12,661 nucleotides of DNA from an uncultured Muribaculaceae bacterium (GCA_910588035.1 CAJUPY010000005.1:75288-87948), one strand, 5' to 3'. Positions 1 through 7,946 are shown, counted from the stretch's first letter. The notes: a model not told the origin generated them from the sequence alone. Translations and numbers: made by a program.

Positions 1-227
1 GTAACCGTGGTACGCCGGTAGGCGTGCCCGGGCAGACACAAACCAAAAATGTGGCGTCCGCAAAGGACGCCGATTGAATCACACCCCGTTCCCCACCCAT
101 ACTCATCTGCCAGTCACCCCACCGAGGTCGTCCGGTCAGGACGACGATTCCTCAGTAACCGCGGTACGCCGGTTGGCGTGCCCGGGCAGACACAAACCAA
201 AAATGTGGCGTCCGCTCAAGGACGCAA
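1..227 (+). repeat. Composite palindromic repeat array, left edge (two partial units)
   Basis: Two near-identical stretches begin at 1 and 155 (period about 154 bp). Each reads GTAACCG(T/C)GGTACGCC and onward, through a conserved CAGACACAAACCAAAAATG linker. Three hairpin types are visible. P1 is GGTACGCC-4 nt-GGCGTGCC at 9-28 and 163-182, with one G:T pair. P2 is GGCGTCC/GGACGCC at 53-71, with a shorter copy at 208-225. P3 is GTCGTCC/GGACGAC at 127-145. The same three hairpins in reverse complement occur at 12425-12661. The array continues off the left edge. Short open frames across it exist only because stops are scarce in the GC-rich hairpins, and I do not regard them as genes. It resembles REP/BIME-type extragenic palindromic repeats in layout; I do not recognise a named family. 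Confidence 0.85.
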
Positions 228-257
228 TTAAAAAACAAAAACCTATCGGCTTGTCCG

Positions 258-671
258 TTGTGGATCGTTACATATGATCTTAACGGAAATACTCAGAACA
301 CAATAAGAGAAGAGCCAGAGCAAGTATCAGCACCGTGCGAGTTGGGCGTGCGTGTCGGCAACCGTTCGGGATATATCGTATTAGCCCCCGAAAATCAGAT
401 GTTCAATGATCTTTATTTTGCCTGTCTGGTCTATAACGACGCTCCCGATATGAAGTATTGGTTATCGAAATCTGCCGAATCTTCCTATCGAATTGATGTC
501 ATGCATGATGGTAACCGATTTGCAGAAATAGAACTGATGCAAGATATTCTTGATGACGGAACGAGCATGACTTATAAAGACACCGACGGTGAAGTGATTT
601 CTTTCTTTTTTGAAACTTCTGATGAAGAAAATCATTTCAGACAAAAAGTTTTTGAAGGAGAGTACGAGTAA
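258..671 (+). CDS. Hypothetical protein, possibly 5'-truncated (137 aa from a TTG start)
   Basis: I do not recognise this protein. From the TTG at 258 it encodes 137 residues. It is acidic towards the C-terminus, with no signal peptide, no evident membrane segment and no catalytic motif I can name; the composition fits a small soluble globular protein. The base composition is clearly more AT-rich than the downstream metabolic genes, which suggests foreign or recent origin. The start is doubtful: the frame stays open back to just after a TAA at 156-158, running through the repeat copy with no ATG. The first internal Met is residue 48. Either TTG is the true start, or the original 5' end was lost where the repeat array joined and this is a remnant. 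It ends at TAA 669-671. No partner gene is adjacent, so no function is inferred. Confidence 0.5.
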   Translation: MWIVTYDLNGNTQNTIREEPEQVSAPCELGVRVGNRSGYIVLAPENQMFNDLYFACLVYNDAPDMKYWLSKSAESSYRIDVMHDGNRFAEIELMQDILDDGTSMTYKDTDGEVISFFFETSDEENHFRQKVFEGEYE

Positions 672-818
672 TGTCAATGCATTGATGGCTGCACCTGTCA
701 GCAATCAAACAGTCAGTAGTTATTTCTGAAAAGGCAAACGTGGCAGAGGTTGATTTCATGATCACCCCTCCGCCACAGTCTTCTCCACCCCGCCACAACA
801 CCCCTGACTCTCAACATC

Positions 819-862
819 GGGAACGGTTGCGTAATTTGGGAACGGTTGCGGGAACGGTTGCG
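819..862 (+). repeat. Triple 13-bp repeat GGGAACGGTTGCG
   Basis: Three exact copies of GGGAACGGTTGCG lie at 819-831, 838-850 and 850-862. The last two share one G, and the first two are separated by TAATTT. In one frame they encode GTVA repeats, but the surrounding open frame is not convincing. They lie directly upstream of the candidate promoter of the oxidoreductase operon, so they could be protein-binding sites. They could equally be the remnant of a low-complexity coding sequence from a lost mobile element. Confidence 0.7.
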
Positions 863-882
863 GAAAATTTAGTGTTAAAAAC

Positions 883-914
883 TTTTTTTAATCGCTCATA
901 TCTCAATACCTTTG
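883..914 (+). promoter_or_regulatory. Candidate Bacteroidetes-type promoter for the oxidoreductase operon
   Basis: TACCTTTG at 907-914 matches the Bacteroidetes -7 consensus TAnnTTTG exactly. A run of seven T at 883-889 sits where the -33 TTTG element is expected, with about 20 bp between, though the final G of TTTG is missing. Transcription would start near 920 and give a leader of about 120 nt before the ATG at 1042. The three 13-bp repeats lie immediately upstream. This rests on consensus matching only. Confidence 0.45.
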
Positions 915-1041
915 CCCCCGAACTAAAACAAAACTATGCACGCTTCGCTTGCTAACTCACCCTCGTTTTATCTATCAATCTACTGAATCAATCTATCACC
1001 TGATCATCAATATCATAAAACCATTGACTATATAGTTTAAA

Positions 1042-2868
1042 ATGAACCAGATCAACAAAAACAATTCCGCAATGGTCCTGGCATCGAAATTTGCCGACCG
1101 CGGTGACTGGACTGTAGACCAGCAATTCGTTCTGCAGATGGGTTCATCGTTCTTGCTTGCTCACGGACTCGGAACTCCCCTCGCCAACGATGCAGTCACT
1201 ACCGTCGAAATCCCTGCCGACGGCGAATATAACATTCTCGTCAGAACCCGAAACTGGACCGCCCACTGGTCCGACGGACCTACGCCCGGACGATTCAGCG
1301 TCTTGATCGACGGAGTCGCCGACACAACCGACTTCGGCACCGAGAAAGTCAACTGGCATTGGCAGAAAGGAAACAAGATAAAACTCACGAAAGGATCACA
1401 TACGGTCGCGCTCCACGACCTAACAGGCTTTGACGGCCGTTGCGATGCCGTTCTTCTCACTACCGCCGACGAAGTCCCGGGTGACTCTGTCGAAGAGTAC
1501 ATGGCCGTACGCCACGCTGTGCTCGGTGAGGAACCCGTCGTTGACAAAGGTTCTTACGACCTCGTTGTGGTCGGCGGAGGAATGTCAGGCATCTGCGCCG
1601 CAATCGCCGCTGCCCGCTTCGGAATCAAAGTCGCCCTGATACAAGACCGCTACATTCTCGGAGGAAACAACTCATCGGAAGTGCGTGTCGGTCTCGGTGG
1701 CCAGATAAACGTTGACCCCTATCCCTCGCTCGGATACATCTTCAACGAGATCGGACCCGACCGAATCGGAAACGCACGAGGAGCACACCACTACCAGGAC
1801 GAAAAGAAAATGAACGTAGTCCTCGCCGAGAAAAACATCGACCTCTATCTCGGTTACACCGTCGACAAAGTCGTCAAAGAGGGTGACGAGATCAAATCGG
1901 TCGAAGCCATCGAGGCCATAAACCAAGACCGAATCAAAATTTCGGGCCGATACTTCTCTGACTGCACCGGTGACGCTCACCTCGCCGCTCTTGCCGGCGC
2001 GGAGACAATGATGGGTCGCGAGGCACGCGCCGAATACGGCGAACGGCTCGCTCCCGAGAAAGCCGACGGAATGACAATGGGCGTTTCAATCGAATGGTAC
2101 TGCGAAGACTGGAACACTCCGTGTGACTTCCCCGACTCGCTCGACTGGGGGCTCAAGCTCGACGAATACACCGTCGAACCGGTTCACCGCGCCAACTGGT
2201 ACTGGGAAGTCGGAATGAACGACGACCAGGTAGCCGACGCAGAGAAAATACGTGACTACGGCATGTATGTCGCTTACTCGACATTCTCCTACTGCAAGAA
2301 CCGCTACTCGAAAAAAGAAGACTGGACATGCACCCACCTCACCTGGGTGTCTCACGTCTCGGGAAAACGCGAGTCGCGACGCATCGTAGGCGACTATGTG
2401 CTCCGCGAACAAGACCTCACGAGACCCATCAACCACGAAGACGGCACATGCACGACAACATGGCGCATTGACCAGCACTATCCCCTCGAAAAAAACACAA
2501 AAGACTACCCCGGTGCCGAATGGCTCTCTTACGGAGTGCTGACCCCGATCGATTTCTACGCCCTGCCCTACAGATGTTTCTACTCAAAAGACATCAGCAA
2601 CATGTTCATGGCCGGACGAAACATATCGGTCACACACATAGCCCTCGGATCGGTACGCGTCATGAGAACATGCGGCATGATGGGAGAAGTCGTCGGAATG
2701 GCTGCCGTAGTCTGCGCACGCCACAACGCGACCCCGCGCGACATCTACACAACCTACTTCGCCGAGCTCCAGGAGCTGATGCGCAAAGGAGCCGGACGAA
2801 CCGACGTCCCCTACACCCAGTTCTACCACCAGGTCGACCGCACCGGACACTGGGCCGAAGACAGGTGA
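1042..2868 (+). CDS. FAD-dependent oxidoreductase (FAD_oxidored family) with N-terminal beta-sandwich-like region
   Basis: This 608-aa flavoprotein probably oxidises a small organic substrate in the cytoplasm; the substrate is unknown. Residues about 20-145 form a region resembling a carbohydrate-binding-like beta domain (a repeated W/G-rich pattern, e.g. NWTAHW at 71-76). A dinucleotide-binding Rossmann fold begins near 172 with VVVGGGMSG (175-183), followed by the family-typical GGNNSSE (207-213) and DCTGD (307-311). A second FAD-contact segment, MAGRN near 523-527, is followed by a Gly/Met-rich helix. These features and the length fit the FAD_oxidored group common in Bacteroidetes. The ATG at 1042 is well fixed, since an in-frame TAG lies at 1033-1035. 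No signal peptide is present, so a cytosolic location is inferred, although I recall many relatives as exported. It is first in the cluster, driven by the candidate promoter at 883-914, and is followed by an intrinsic terminator. Family assignment is firm; substrate is not. Confidence 0.9.
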   Translation: MNQINKNNSAMVLASKFADRGDWTVDQQFVLQMGSSFLLAHGLGTPLANDAVTTVEIPADGEYNILVRTRNWTAHWSDGPTPGRFSVLIDGVADTTDFGTEKVNWHWQKGNKIKLTKGSHTVALHDLTGFDGRCDAVLLTTADEVPGDSVEEYMAVRHAVLGEEPVVDKGSYDLVVVGGGMSGICAAIAAARFGIKVALIQDRYILGGNNSSEVRVGLGGQINVDPYPSLGYIFNEIGPDRIGNARGAHHYQDEKKMNVVLAEKNIDLYLGYTVDKVVKEGDEIKSVEAIEAINQDRIKISGRYFSDCTGDAHLAALAGAETMMGREARAEYGERLAPEKADGMTMGVSIEWYCEDWNTPCDFPDSLDWGLKLDEYTVEPVHRANWYWEVGMNDDQVADAEKIRDYGMYVAYSTFSYCKNRYSKKEDWTCTHLTWVSHVSGKRESRRIVGDYVLREQDLTRPINHEDGTCTTTWRIDQHYPLEKNTKDYPGAEWLSYGVLTPIDFYALPYRCFYSKDISNMFMAGRNISVTHIALGSVRVMRTCGMMGEVVGMAAVVCARHNATPRDIYTTYFAELQELMRKGAGRTDVPYTQFYHQVDRTGHWAEDR

Positions 2869-2910
2869 CAATCCCTGTCGTTTCCCGAATTCTTTTCCGT
2901 AACTCGATAA

Positions 2911-2951
2911 AGTGTCAGCCGGAGACTCCGGCCTCCGGCTGACACTTTTTT
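2911..2951 (+). terminator. Strong intrinsic terminator after the oxidoreductase gene
   Basis: A perfect 13-bp stem, GTGTCAGCCGGAG (2912-2924) pairing with CTCCGGCTGACAC (2933-2945), has an 8-nt loop and is followed by six T (2946-2951). It starts 43 bp after the oxidoreductase stop and ends about 50 bp before the symporter ATG. It should stop or attenuate transcription within the gene cluster, leaving the oxidoreductase message more abundant than the downstream three genes, or those genes with their own start. I see no clear TAnnTTTG promoter between it and 3000. Confidence 0.85.
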
Positions 2952-2999
2952 CCACTCTCCAATTTTTCTAACCCAATTCATTCCTGAATCCATTTTACC

Positions 3000-4583
3000 A
3001 TGAGCATTATCGACTGGTTCATTATCATCGCATTTCTGATCGGCCTGACCTCAATTGGCTTCTTCTTCTCCCGTAAAAATAAAAACATGGAAGACTACTT
3101 CCTCGGCGGACGCTCAATGCCGACCTGGATGGTAGCTCTCGCCGCGACCGGAACCTCTATCAGTGCCGGCACTTTCGTCGGCTCTCCCGAACTCGGCTTC
3201 AACAGCAACCTGACATACCTCATGCTGTGCGTAGGCGCAATCTTCGGTGGCCTCATGGTCGCAGCCTTCGTCCTCCCGAAACTCTACAAAGCCAACACAA
3301 TCACAATCTACGGATATATCGGTGACCGTTTCGACGAGAAATCAAAACGGTCTACAAGCGCGATGTTCCTGCTCGGCCAGCTCTTCACCTCAGGTTCACG
3401 ACTCTTCATCGCAGCCATTGCCGTATCTGTGATTCTCTACGGGTCGATCGACTTCCAGTTCATAATGTACTCGATTCTGATTCTCGGAATCATAAGCACG
3501 ATCTACACAATGGCAGGCGGCATCAAAGGACTGATCTACATCGACACAATACAGATTCTCCTCGTCATCGGAACCGGAATCGTAGCCCTTGTGCTCATCT
3601 ACCTCACGATGTCAGACACAATCTCCTGGAGCGACATCTTCGCCTCACTGCAGAACGGACAGGTCAAAAACGCTGCCGGCGAATGGGTCAACGAGAACAA
3701 ACTCCGCATCTTCGACACCTCGACAAGCATGGACGTCCCCTACAGCCTGATGGGTGCTCTGATCGGCTGCACGATCTTCAAATTCGCCCAATTCTCGACC
3801 GACCATGAGTTCGTTCAGCGCCAGCTCACCTGCAAATCGGTCAAAAACGCCGGCGTCTCTCTCGTCTACTCACAGATTCTTTCTCTTCCGATCGTCTTGA
3901 TTTTCATGGGAGTCGGTCTGCTGCTGTTCGTAAAATACCAAGGCACCGACGACCTCGGAGGCTTCGCCGCCGACGCACGCGACATCTTCCCGCAATACAT
4001 CTGCAACCACATTCCGACCGGCCTGCGCGGTCTAATGGTGATCGGAATCCTCGCCGCCGCACTCTCAAGCTTCAACTCAGCCATAAACGCAATGGCAAGC
4101 TCCTTCGTCAGCGACATCTACCTCCCCCTCAGAAAAGAATATGGCAAAAATGTCAGCGGCGACAGCGAGCAGATGTCATCGTCTAAAAAAATGGTCGTGC
4201 TGATGGGCATGGTGCTCACCAGCTTCGCTATCTTCACCGCCGTCCTGCAACAGAAAAGCGGTCTGAACCTCGTCGACTTCGCCACCGGTGTGATGTGCTT
4301 CTCCTATGCCGGCATGCTCGGCGTCTTCATGTGTGCCCTCTTCACAAAACGTGGCAACACACTCAGTGTAAACGCCGCCTTGATAGTCGGAATTCTCGTT
4401 GTCCTCATTCTCCAACCCTACATCTTCGGCCCGATGACCGAATACCTCTTCGGAACACGCATGACAATCGCATGGCCGTGGTGGTGCCCGATCGGCTCAG
4501 CCATCAGCTTCGCAATCTGCGTAATGGGAAAGAAAGAAACTGTTCCCGCCGGCGAGACCCAACAGATCGTAACACCGGCATAA
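3000..4583 (+). CDS. Sodium:solute symporter (SSS family)
   Basis: This 527-aa inner-membrane transporter is predicted to import a small solute using the sodium gradient. It is hydrophobic throughout, with roughly 13 membrane-spanning segments by eye. The first is at about 3-24, followed by the SSS hallmark NMEDYFLGGRSMP (29-41) and a glycine/serine-rich TM2 containing GTSISAGTF. A second family hallmark near 353-375 reads SSFNSAINAMASSFVSDIY. A charged, serine-rich cytoplasmic loop follows (about 378-398). Length and motifs are normal for the sugar/sialate/acid-type SSS group, but the solute cannot be told from sequence. The ATG at 3000 lies just after the intrinsic terminator. The phosphoesterase gene starts 13 bp downstream, so those two are almost certainly co-transcribed. 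Its place between a cytosolic oxidoreductase and two exported esterases suggests it imports their product (inference). Confidence 0.92.
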   Translation: MSIIDWFIIIAFLIGLTSIGFFFSRKNKNMEDYFLGGRSMPTWMVALAATGTSISAGTFVGSPELGFNSNLTYLMLCVGAIFGGLMVAAFVLPKLYKANTITIYGYIGDRFDEKSKRSTSAMFLLGQLFTSGSRLFIAAIAVSVILYGSIDFQFIMYSILILGIISTIYTMAGGIKGLIYIDTIQILLVIGTGIVALVLIYLTMSDTISWSDIFASLQNGQVKNAAGEWVNENKLRIFDTSTSMDVPYSLMGALIGCTIFKFAQFSTDHEFVQRQLTCKSVKNAGVSLVYSQILSLPIVLIFMGVGLLLFVKYQGTDDLGGFAADARDIFPQYICNHIPTGLRGLMVIGILAAALSSFNSAINAMASSFVSDIYLPLRKEYGKNVSGDSEQMSSSKKMVVLMGMVLTSFAIFTAVLQQKSGLNLVDFATGVMCFSYAGMLGVFMCALFTKRGNTLSVNAALIVGILVVLILQPYIFGPMTEYLFGTRMTIAWPWWCPIGSAISFAICVMGKKETVPAGETQQIVTPA

Positions 4584-4596
4584 ACACTCAACAGCA

Positions 4597-6234
4597 ATGA
4601 AAATCAAACACATACTGACCGCCGTCGCACTGATCACGGCAGGGTCGGCGACAGCCGCCAGACACAACATCTCGGGAACCGTCACAGCCGACGGAAAACC
4701 GGCACAAGGAATAGCCGTCAGCGACGGTCTGCAGATTGTCAAGACCGACAAAAACGGCCGATACGAAATGCAGAGCCTCAAAGAAGACGGCACGGTTTTC
4801 GTCATCACGCCCTCGGGCTACACGACCAATCTGAAAGACGGATTGCAACCGGCGTTCTGGGCTCTCCTCGACAAAGACATCAAAAAACAGGAGACCCACA
4901 ATTTCGACCTCATCTCCGAGAACCAGGACAATTTCACCGTACTGTTCCCGACCGACATTCACATCGTCAACTCCGACGAACGCAACGACATGTATAAATA
5001 TGAGCACATCGCCCTCCCCGCGATGCGCGAGATCGTAGCCCCCTACAAAAACGAGGGGCCGGTCTATGCCATGAACCTCGGCGATACCTCACACGATGTC
5101 TTCTGGTATGCGAACGACATGAAACTCGACAAAGTGCGTGACTACCTCGCCCTGCTCGGATTCCCCGCCCCGATGTACAGCGTCTCGGGCAATCACGACA
5201 ACGACGGCGCCATCACCGGCGACGACACCGACGCACGAGCCGCATGGCTCTACCGCCAGGTCTTCGGCCCGGCAAACTACTCGGTCAACATCGGAAACAC
5301 CCACTGGATCATGCTCGACGACGTGATCTACAAAAACAACCCTCCGGCAAATCCGACAGAACTGGGCATCAAAGGAGACCGTAAATATGACGGCGGACTG
5401 ACACCCGGGCAGATCGAGTGGATAAAGAACGACATCGCTCTCGTGCCCGACTCGATGCAGATTTTCATCGGATGCCACATTCCGGTCATCTTCAACCGTA
5501 ACCACGGCACCCTCTTCGCCGATCCGGGTCAGGTGGCCGAACTCGACAAGATCTTCAGCCGCTTCCCCGAAGTGACGATCGTTTCCGGACACGCCCACCG
5601 CAACCTCTACCTCAACGACAAAAAATATCCGCGGTTCAAACAACATGTGTTTGTGGCGACATCGGGAAGCATCTGGAACACCGCTCCCGGACATCAGCTT
5701 CTGGGCAATGACGGTGCCGACGCCGGTGTGTGGCTCGGACGATTCTCCAAAGGAAACAAACCTGAGATAAAATTCCACGGATACACCAACGGAAACGGAA
5801 TGTTCCGCGCCTACGACCTCAATGCCGTCGGAAAATATTACAAAAACGACAAGGGCATCGCTCTCCAGAAAAAAATCTATCCCAACCGCGTCGACTACTC
5901 CGACCGGAAGTTCGCCGACAACGTCATGGTCAACTTCTGGGCCGACCGCGACGACCTCAAGCTTGAGATGACACAGAACGGACAGCCCCTCGAGGTCACG
6001 AAAGTGACCGACTGCGAAGATCCGCTCTACAACATCGCCGTCTACGTTCCGGCCGTCATGACATCGCCCAAGTACAAGAAATCTCACGACAACATCAAGA
6101 ACACCCACATGTATCTTGCCAAAGCCACCGACTCGACATCGCCTGTCATCGTCACCGTACGCGATGCCGACGGCAATGTAGTGGCCTCGGAGACAGTCGT
6201 GCGCCCCAAGAAATTCGACAAAGACATGCGCTGA
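4597..6234 (+). CDS. Exported calcineurin-like metallophosphoesterase with N- and C-terminal accessory domains
   Basis: This 545-aa protein should hydrolyse a phosphomono- or phosphodiester using two metal ions. A Sec signal peptide is clear (MKIKHILTAV onward, with an SATA-A cleavage site near residue 20), so the protein is probably periplasmic. Residues about 23-105 are a beta-sandwich of the carboxypeptidase-regulatory/MetallophosN kind. The catalytic domain carries all five motifs: D120-x-H122, G162-D163 (NLGDTSHD), N199-H200 (SGNHD), H294 (GCHIP) and H332-x-H334 (GHAH). The last 140 or so residues match the C-terminal domain often fused to these Bacteroidetes enzymes. The gene starts 13 bp after the symporter stop and overlaps the sulfatase start by one base, so the last three genes form one unit. 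The natural ester is unknown. The phosphatase fold is certain; the partner domains are recognised by position and pattern. Confidence 0.9.
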   Translation: MKIKHILTAVALITAGSATAARHNISGTVTADGKPAQGIAVSDGLQIVKTDKNGRYEMQSLKEDGTVFVITPSGYTTNLKDGLQPAFWALLDKDIKKQETHNFDLISENQDNFTVLFPTDIHIVNSDERNDMYKYEHIALPAMREIVAPYKNEGPVYAMNLGDTSHDVFWYANDMKLDKVRDYLALLGFPAPMYSVSGNHDNDGAITGDDTDARAAWLYRQVFGPANYSVNIGNTHWIMLDDVIYKNNPPANPTELGIKGDRKYDGGLTPGQIEWIKNDIALVPDSMQIFIGCHIPVIFNRNHGTLFADPGQVAELDKIFSRFPEVTIVSGHAHRNLYLNDKKYPRFKQHVFVATSGSIWNTAPGHQLLGNDGADAGVWLGRFSKGNKPEIKFHGYTNGNGMFRAYDLNAVGKYYKNDKGIALQKKIYPNRVDYSDRKFADNVMVNFWADRDDLKLEMTQNGQPLEVTKVTDCEDPLYNIAVYVPAVMTSPKYKKSHDNIKNTHMYLAKATDSTSPVIVTVRDADGNVVASETVVRPKKFDKDMR

Positions 6235-7925
6235 TGAAAAACCGTCTGAACATAGTCAGAAGCGTGGTGGCCGGAGTGTCGGCCGCCGTGGCTTCAAACA
6301 TCTGTGCCGCCGACCGACCGAACATCATCTTCTTTCTGGTCGACGACTACGGGTGGAGCGAGACATCGCTGCAAATCGGCGAGGAGCAATATCCCAACAA
6401 CCTCAAGTTCAGGACTCCCAACATGGAGCGTCTTGCCCGGCGCGGAACCCTCCTGACAAACGCCTACGCATGCAGCGTATCGACCCCGACCCGGTGCAGC
6501 CTGATGACAGGCATGAACGCCTCCCATATGCACATCACAAATTTCTGCTCGCTTTTCAAAGACCGACCCTCAGACGCCATCGGTGGCGCACCGGGGACCA
6601 CCAATCCCAACGAGAGCGACATCTTTGCCAACCCCGAGTGGAACCATAACGCTATCTGCCCCGTCAGTTTCCGCAACGAGGCCGACAAAAACCGATACGG
6701 TCTCAACCACACGACCTACATCACCCCCATGGTCGAGCTGCTACGCGATGCCGGCTACTACACCATACATGTCGGGAAAGCCCATTGGGCACCGGCCGGA
6801 AACCCGGGATCCAATCCCTACAACTTCGGTTTCATGACCCAGATCGCGGGGTCGGGCAACGGTCATCCCAAAAGCTACCAGCCTGAGGACTATTACGGAA
6901 ACCTGCCCGGAAACGGCGACTTCAGCTCGATTCAGAACATGTCACAGTACTATGACTCGGGGGTGCACCTCTGCGAGGCACTGACACTCGAGGCACTGAA
7001 GACCCTAGAGACTCCAATCAAACGCGACGAACCGTTCTATCTCTACCTCTCGCACTACTCGGTCCACACCCCGATTCAGCGCGATGACCGCTTCATTCAA
7101 CGCTACCTCGACGCCGGACTCGATGAAAACGCCGCACGCTATGCCTCGATGGTCGAGAGCATGGACAAAAGTCTCGGTGACGTCCTCGACTATGTCGACC
7201 GCAAGGGCATAGCCGACAACACCGTGATCATCTTCTACAGCGACAACGGCGGACACTGTCTCGCCCACGACAAAGGAGGCGAACCCCACACCCAGAACCT
7301 GCCGCTGCGCGAAGGTAAAGGATCTTGTTACGAAGGTGGCATCAGAGTGCCTCTGATGTTCTCATGGCCGGGGAAGATCGCTCCCGGAACGCGTATCAAC
7401 ACACCGGTCATCAACGAAGACTTCTTCCCCTCGATTCTCGAGATTGCCGGAGTCAGCGACTACCATACAGAGCAGACACTCGACGGACAGAGTCTGGTCA
7501 AACTGATCACAAAAGGATCGGAGGCAGTTGCCGAGGCAACCCGTAAAGGTGAGATCACCGACCGTCGCCAGGCCAACCGGTATGTCATTCCTGAATCGGT
7601 GTCGGGCATTGACCCCGGTCGACCGCTCATTTTCCACTATCCCCACCAGTATCGCGTCGAAGATCAAGACGACATCGACTTTCTGAGCGCGATCAGACAG
7701 GGCGACTGGAAACTCGTCTACCGCATGCACACCGGAGAACTCGAGCTATATAACCTCGCCGATGACATCGGTGAGCGCAACAATGTGGCGGAAGCCAACC
7801 CGGCCTTGGTCAGGCAGCTTGCCGGCACTCTCTCTGACAGACTCCGTGGCTGGAACGCCCCGATGCCGACAGTCAGAGCGACAGGTCAACCCGTGGCGAT
7901 GCCCGACCGGCTGATCAGAAACTGA
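6234..7925 (+). CDS. Exported S1-family sulfatase, Ser-type
   Basis: This 563-aa enzyme hydrolyses sulfate esters, usually of sugars, through a formylglycine residue. A signal peptide spans about 1-25, with likely cleavage around ICA-A. The Cys before the cleavage site has Ile at -1, so it is not a convincing lipobox. Metal ligands DD (37-38) and DN (337-338), K182/H184 (GKAHW), H278 and K362 are in place. The signature reads S83-T-P-T-R-C-S-L-M-T-G, so the formylglycine precursor is serine (codon TCG at 6480-6482). It therefore needs a radical-SAM maturase of the anSME type, which is not encoded here. A segment of about 60 residues (105-165) between the signature and the LLRDAGYY helix is longer than in most S1 sulfatases. 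The ATG overlaps the phosphoesterase TGA in TGATG, which suggests translational coupling. I cannot place the S1 subfamily or substrate. Confidence 0.92.
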   Translation: MKNRLNIVRSVVAGVSAAVASNICAADRPNIIFFLVDDYGWSETSLQIGEEQYPNNLKFRTPNMERLARRGTLLTNAYACSVSTPTRCSLMTGMNASHMHITNFCSLFKDRPSDAIGGAPGTTNPNESDIFANPEWNHNAICPVSFRNEADKNRYGLNHTTYITPMVELLRDAGYYTIHVGKAHWAPAGNPGSNPYNFGFMTQIAGSGNGHPKSYQPEDYYGNLPGNGDFSSIQNMSQYYDSGVHLCEALTLEALKTLETPIKRDEPFYLYLSHYSVHTPIQRDDRFIQRYLDAGLDENAARYASMVESMDKSLGDVLDYVDRKGIADNTVIIFYSDNGGHCLAHDKGGEPHTQNLPLREGKGSCYEGGIRVPLMFSWPGKIAPGTRINTPVINEDFFPSILEIAGVSDYHTEQTLDGQSLVKLITKGSEAVAEATRKGEITDRRQANRYVIPESVSGIDPGRPLIFHYPHQYRVEDQDDIDFLSAIRQGDWKLVYRMHTGELELYNLADDIGERNNVAEANPALVRQLAGTLSDRLRGWNAPMPTVRATGQPVAMPDRLIRN

Positions 7926-7946
7926 ACCATATCATTCTCCCCTCCC

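Larger units (their letters stand above)
672..1041. other. Intergenic region, no convincing gene
   Basis: This 370-bp stretch separates the small unknown gene from the oxidoreductase operon. It holds a triple 13-bp repeat (819-862) and a candidate promoter (883-914). A 71-codon open frame at 740-955 crosses both. Its sequence is low-complexity and proline-rich at the start, has a repeated GTVA from the 13-mers, and matches nothing I know, so I do not call it a gene. The part from about 950 to 1041 is AT-rich and would be the 5' leader of the downstream gene. Confidence 0.6.

Noticed and set aside
1..227. CRISPR array
   Set aside because: Periods are about 154 bp, only two units are present, the repeated segment is long and composite, and there are no uniform short spacers or cas genes.
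49..277. Two short overlapping open frames in the left repeat array
   Set aside because: They span hairpin repeats with no coding signature, and differing copies of the repeat do not preserve the frame.
740..955. 71-codon open frame on the plus strand
   Set aside because: It is low-complexity, overlaps the triple 13-mers and the candidate promoter, and shows no recognisable family; coding status is not supported.
5089..6108. 339-codon open frame on the minus strand within the phosphoesterase
   Set aside because: It is antisense to a gene with complete catalytic motifs. Its Val/Asp/Glu-rich composition is the expected shadow of GAC/GTC-rich codons.
6234..6320. Sulfatase as a lipoprotein
   Set aside because: The residue before the candidate Cys is Ile rather than Gly, Ala or Ser, so the lipobox is poor; ordinary signal peptidase I cleavage is more likely.
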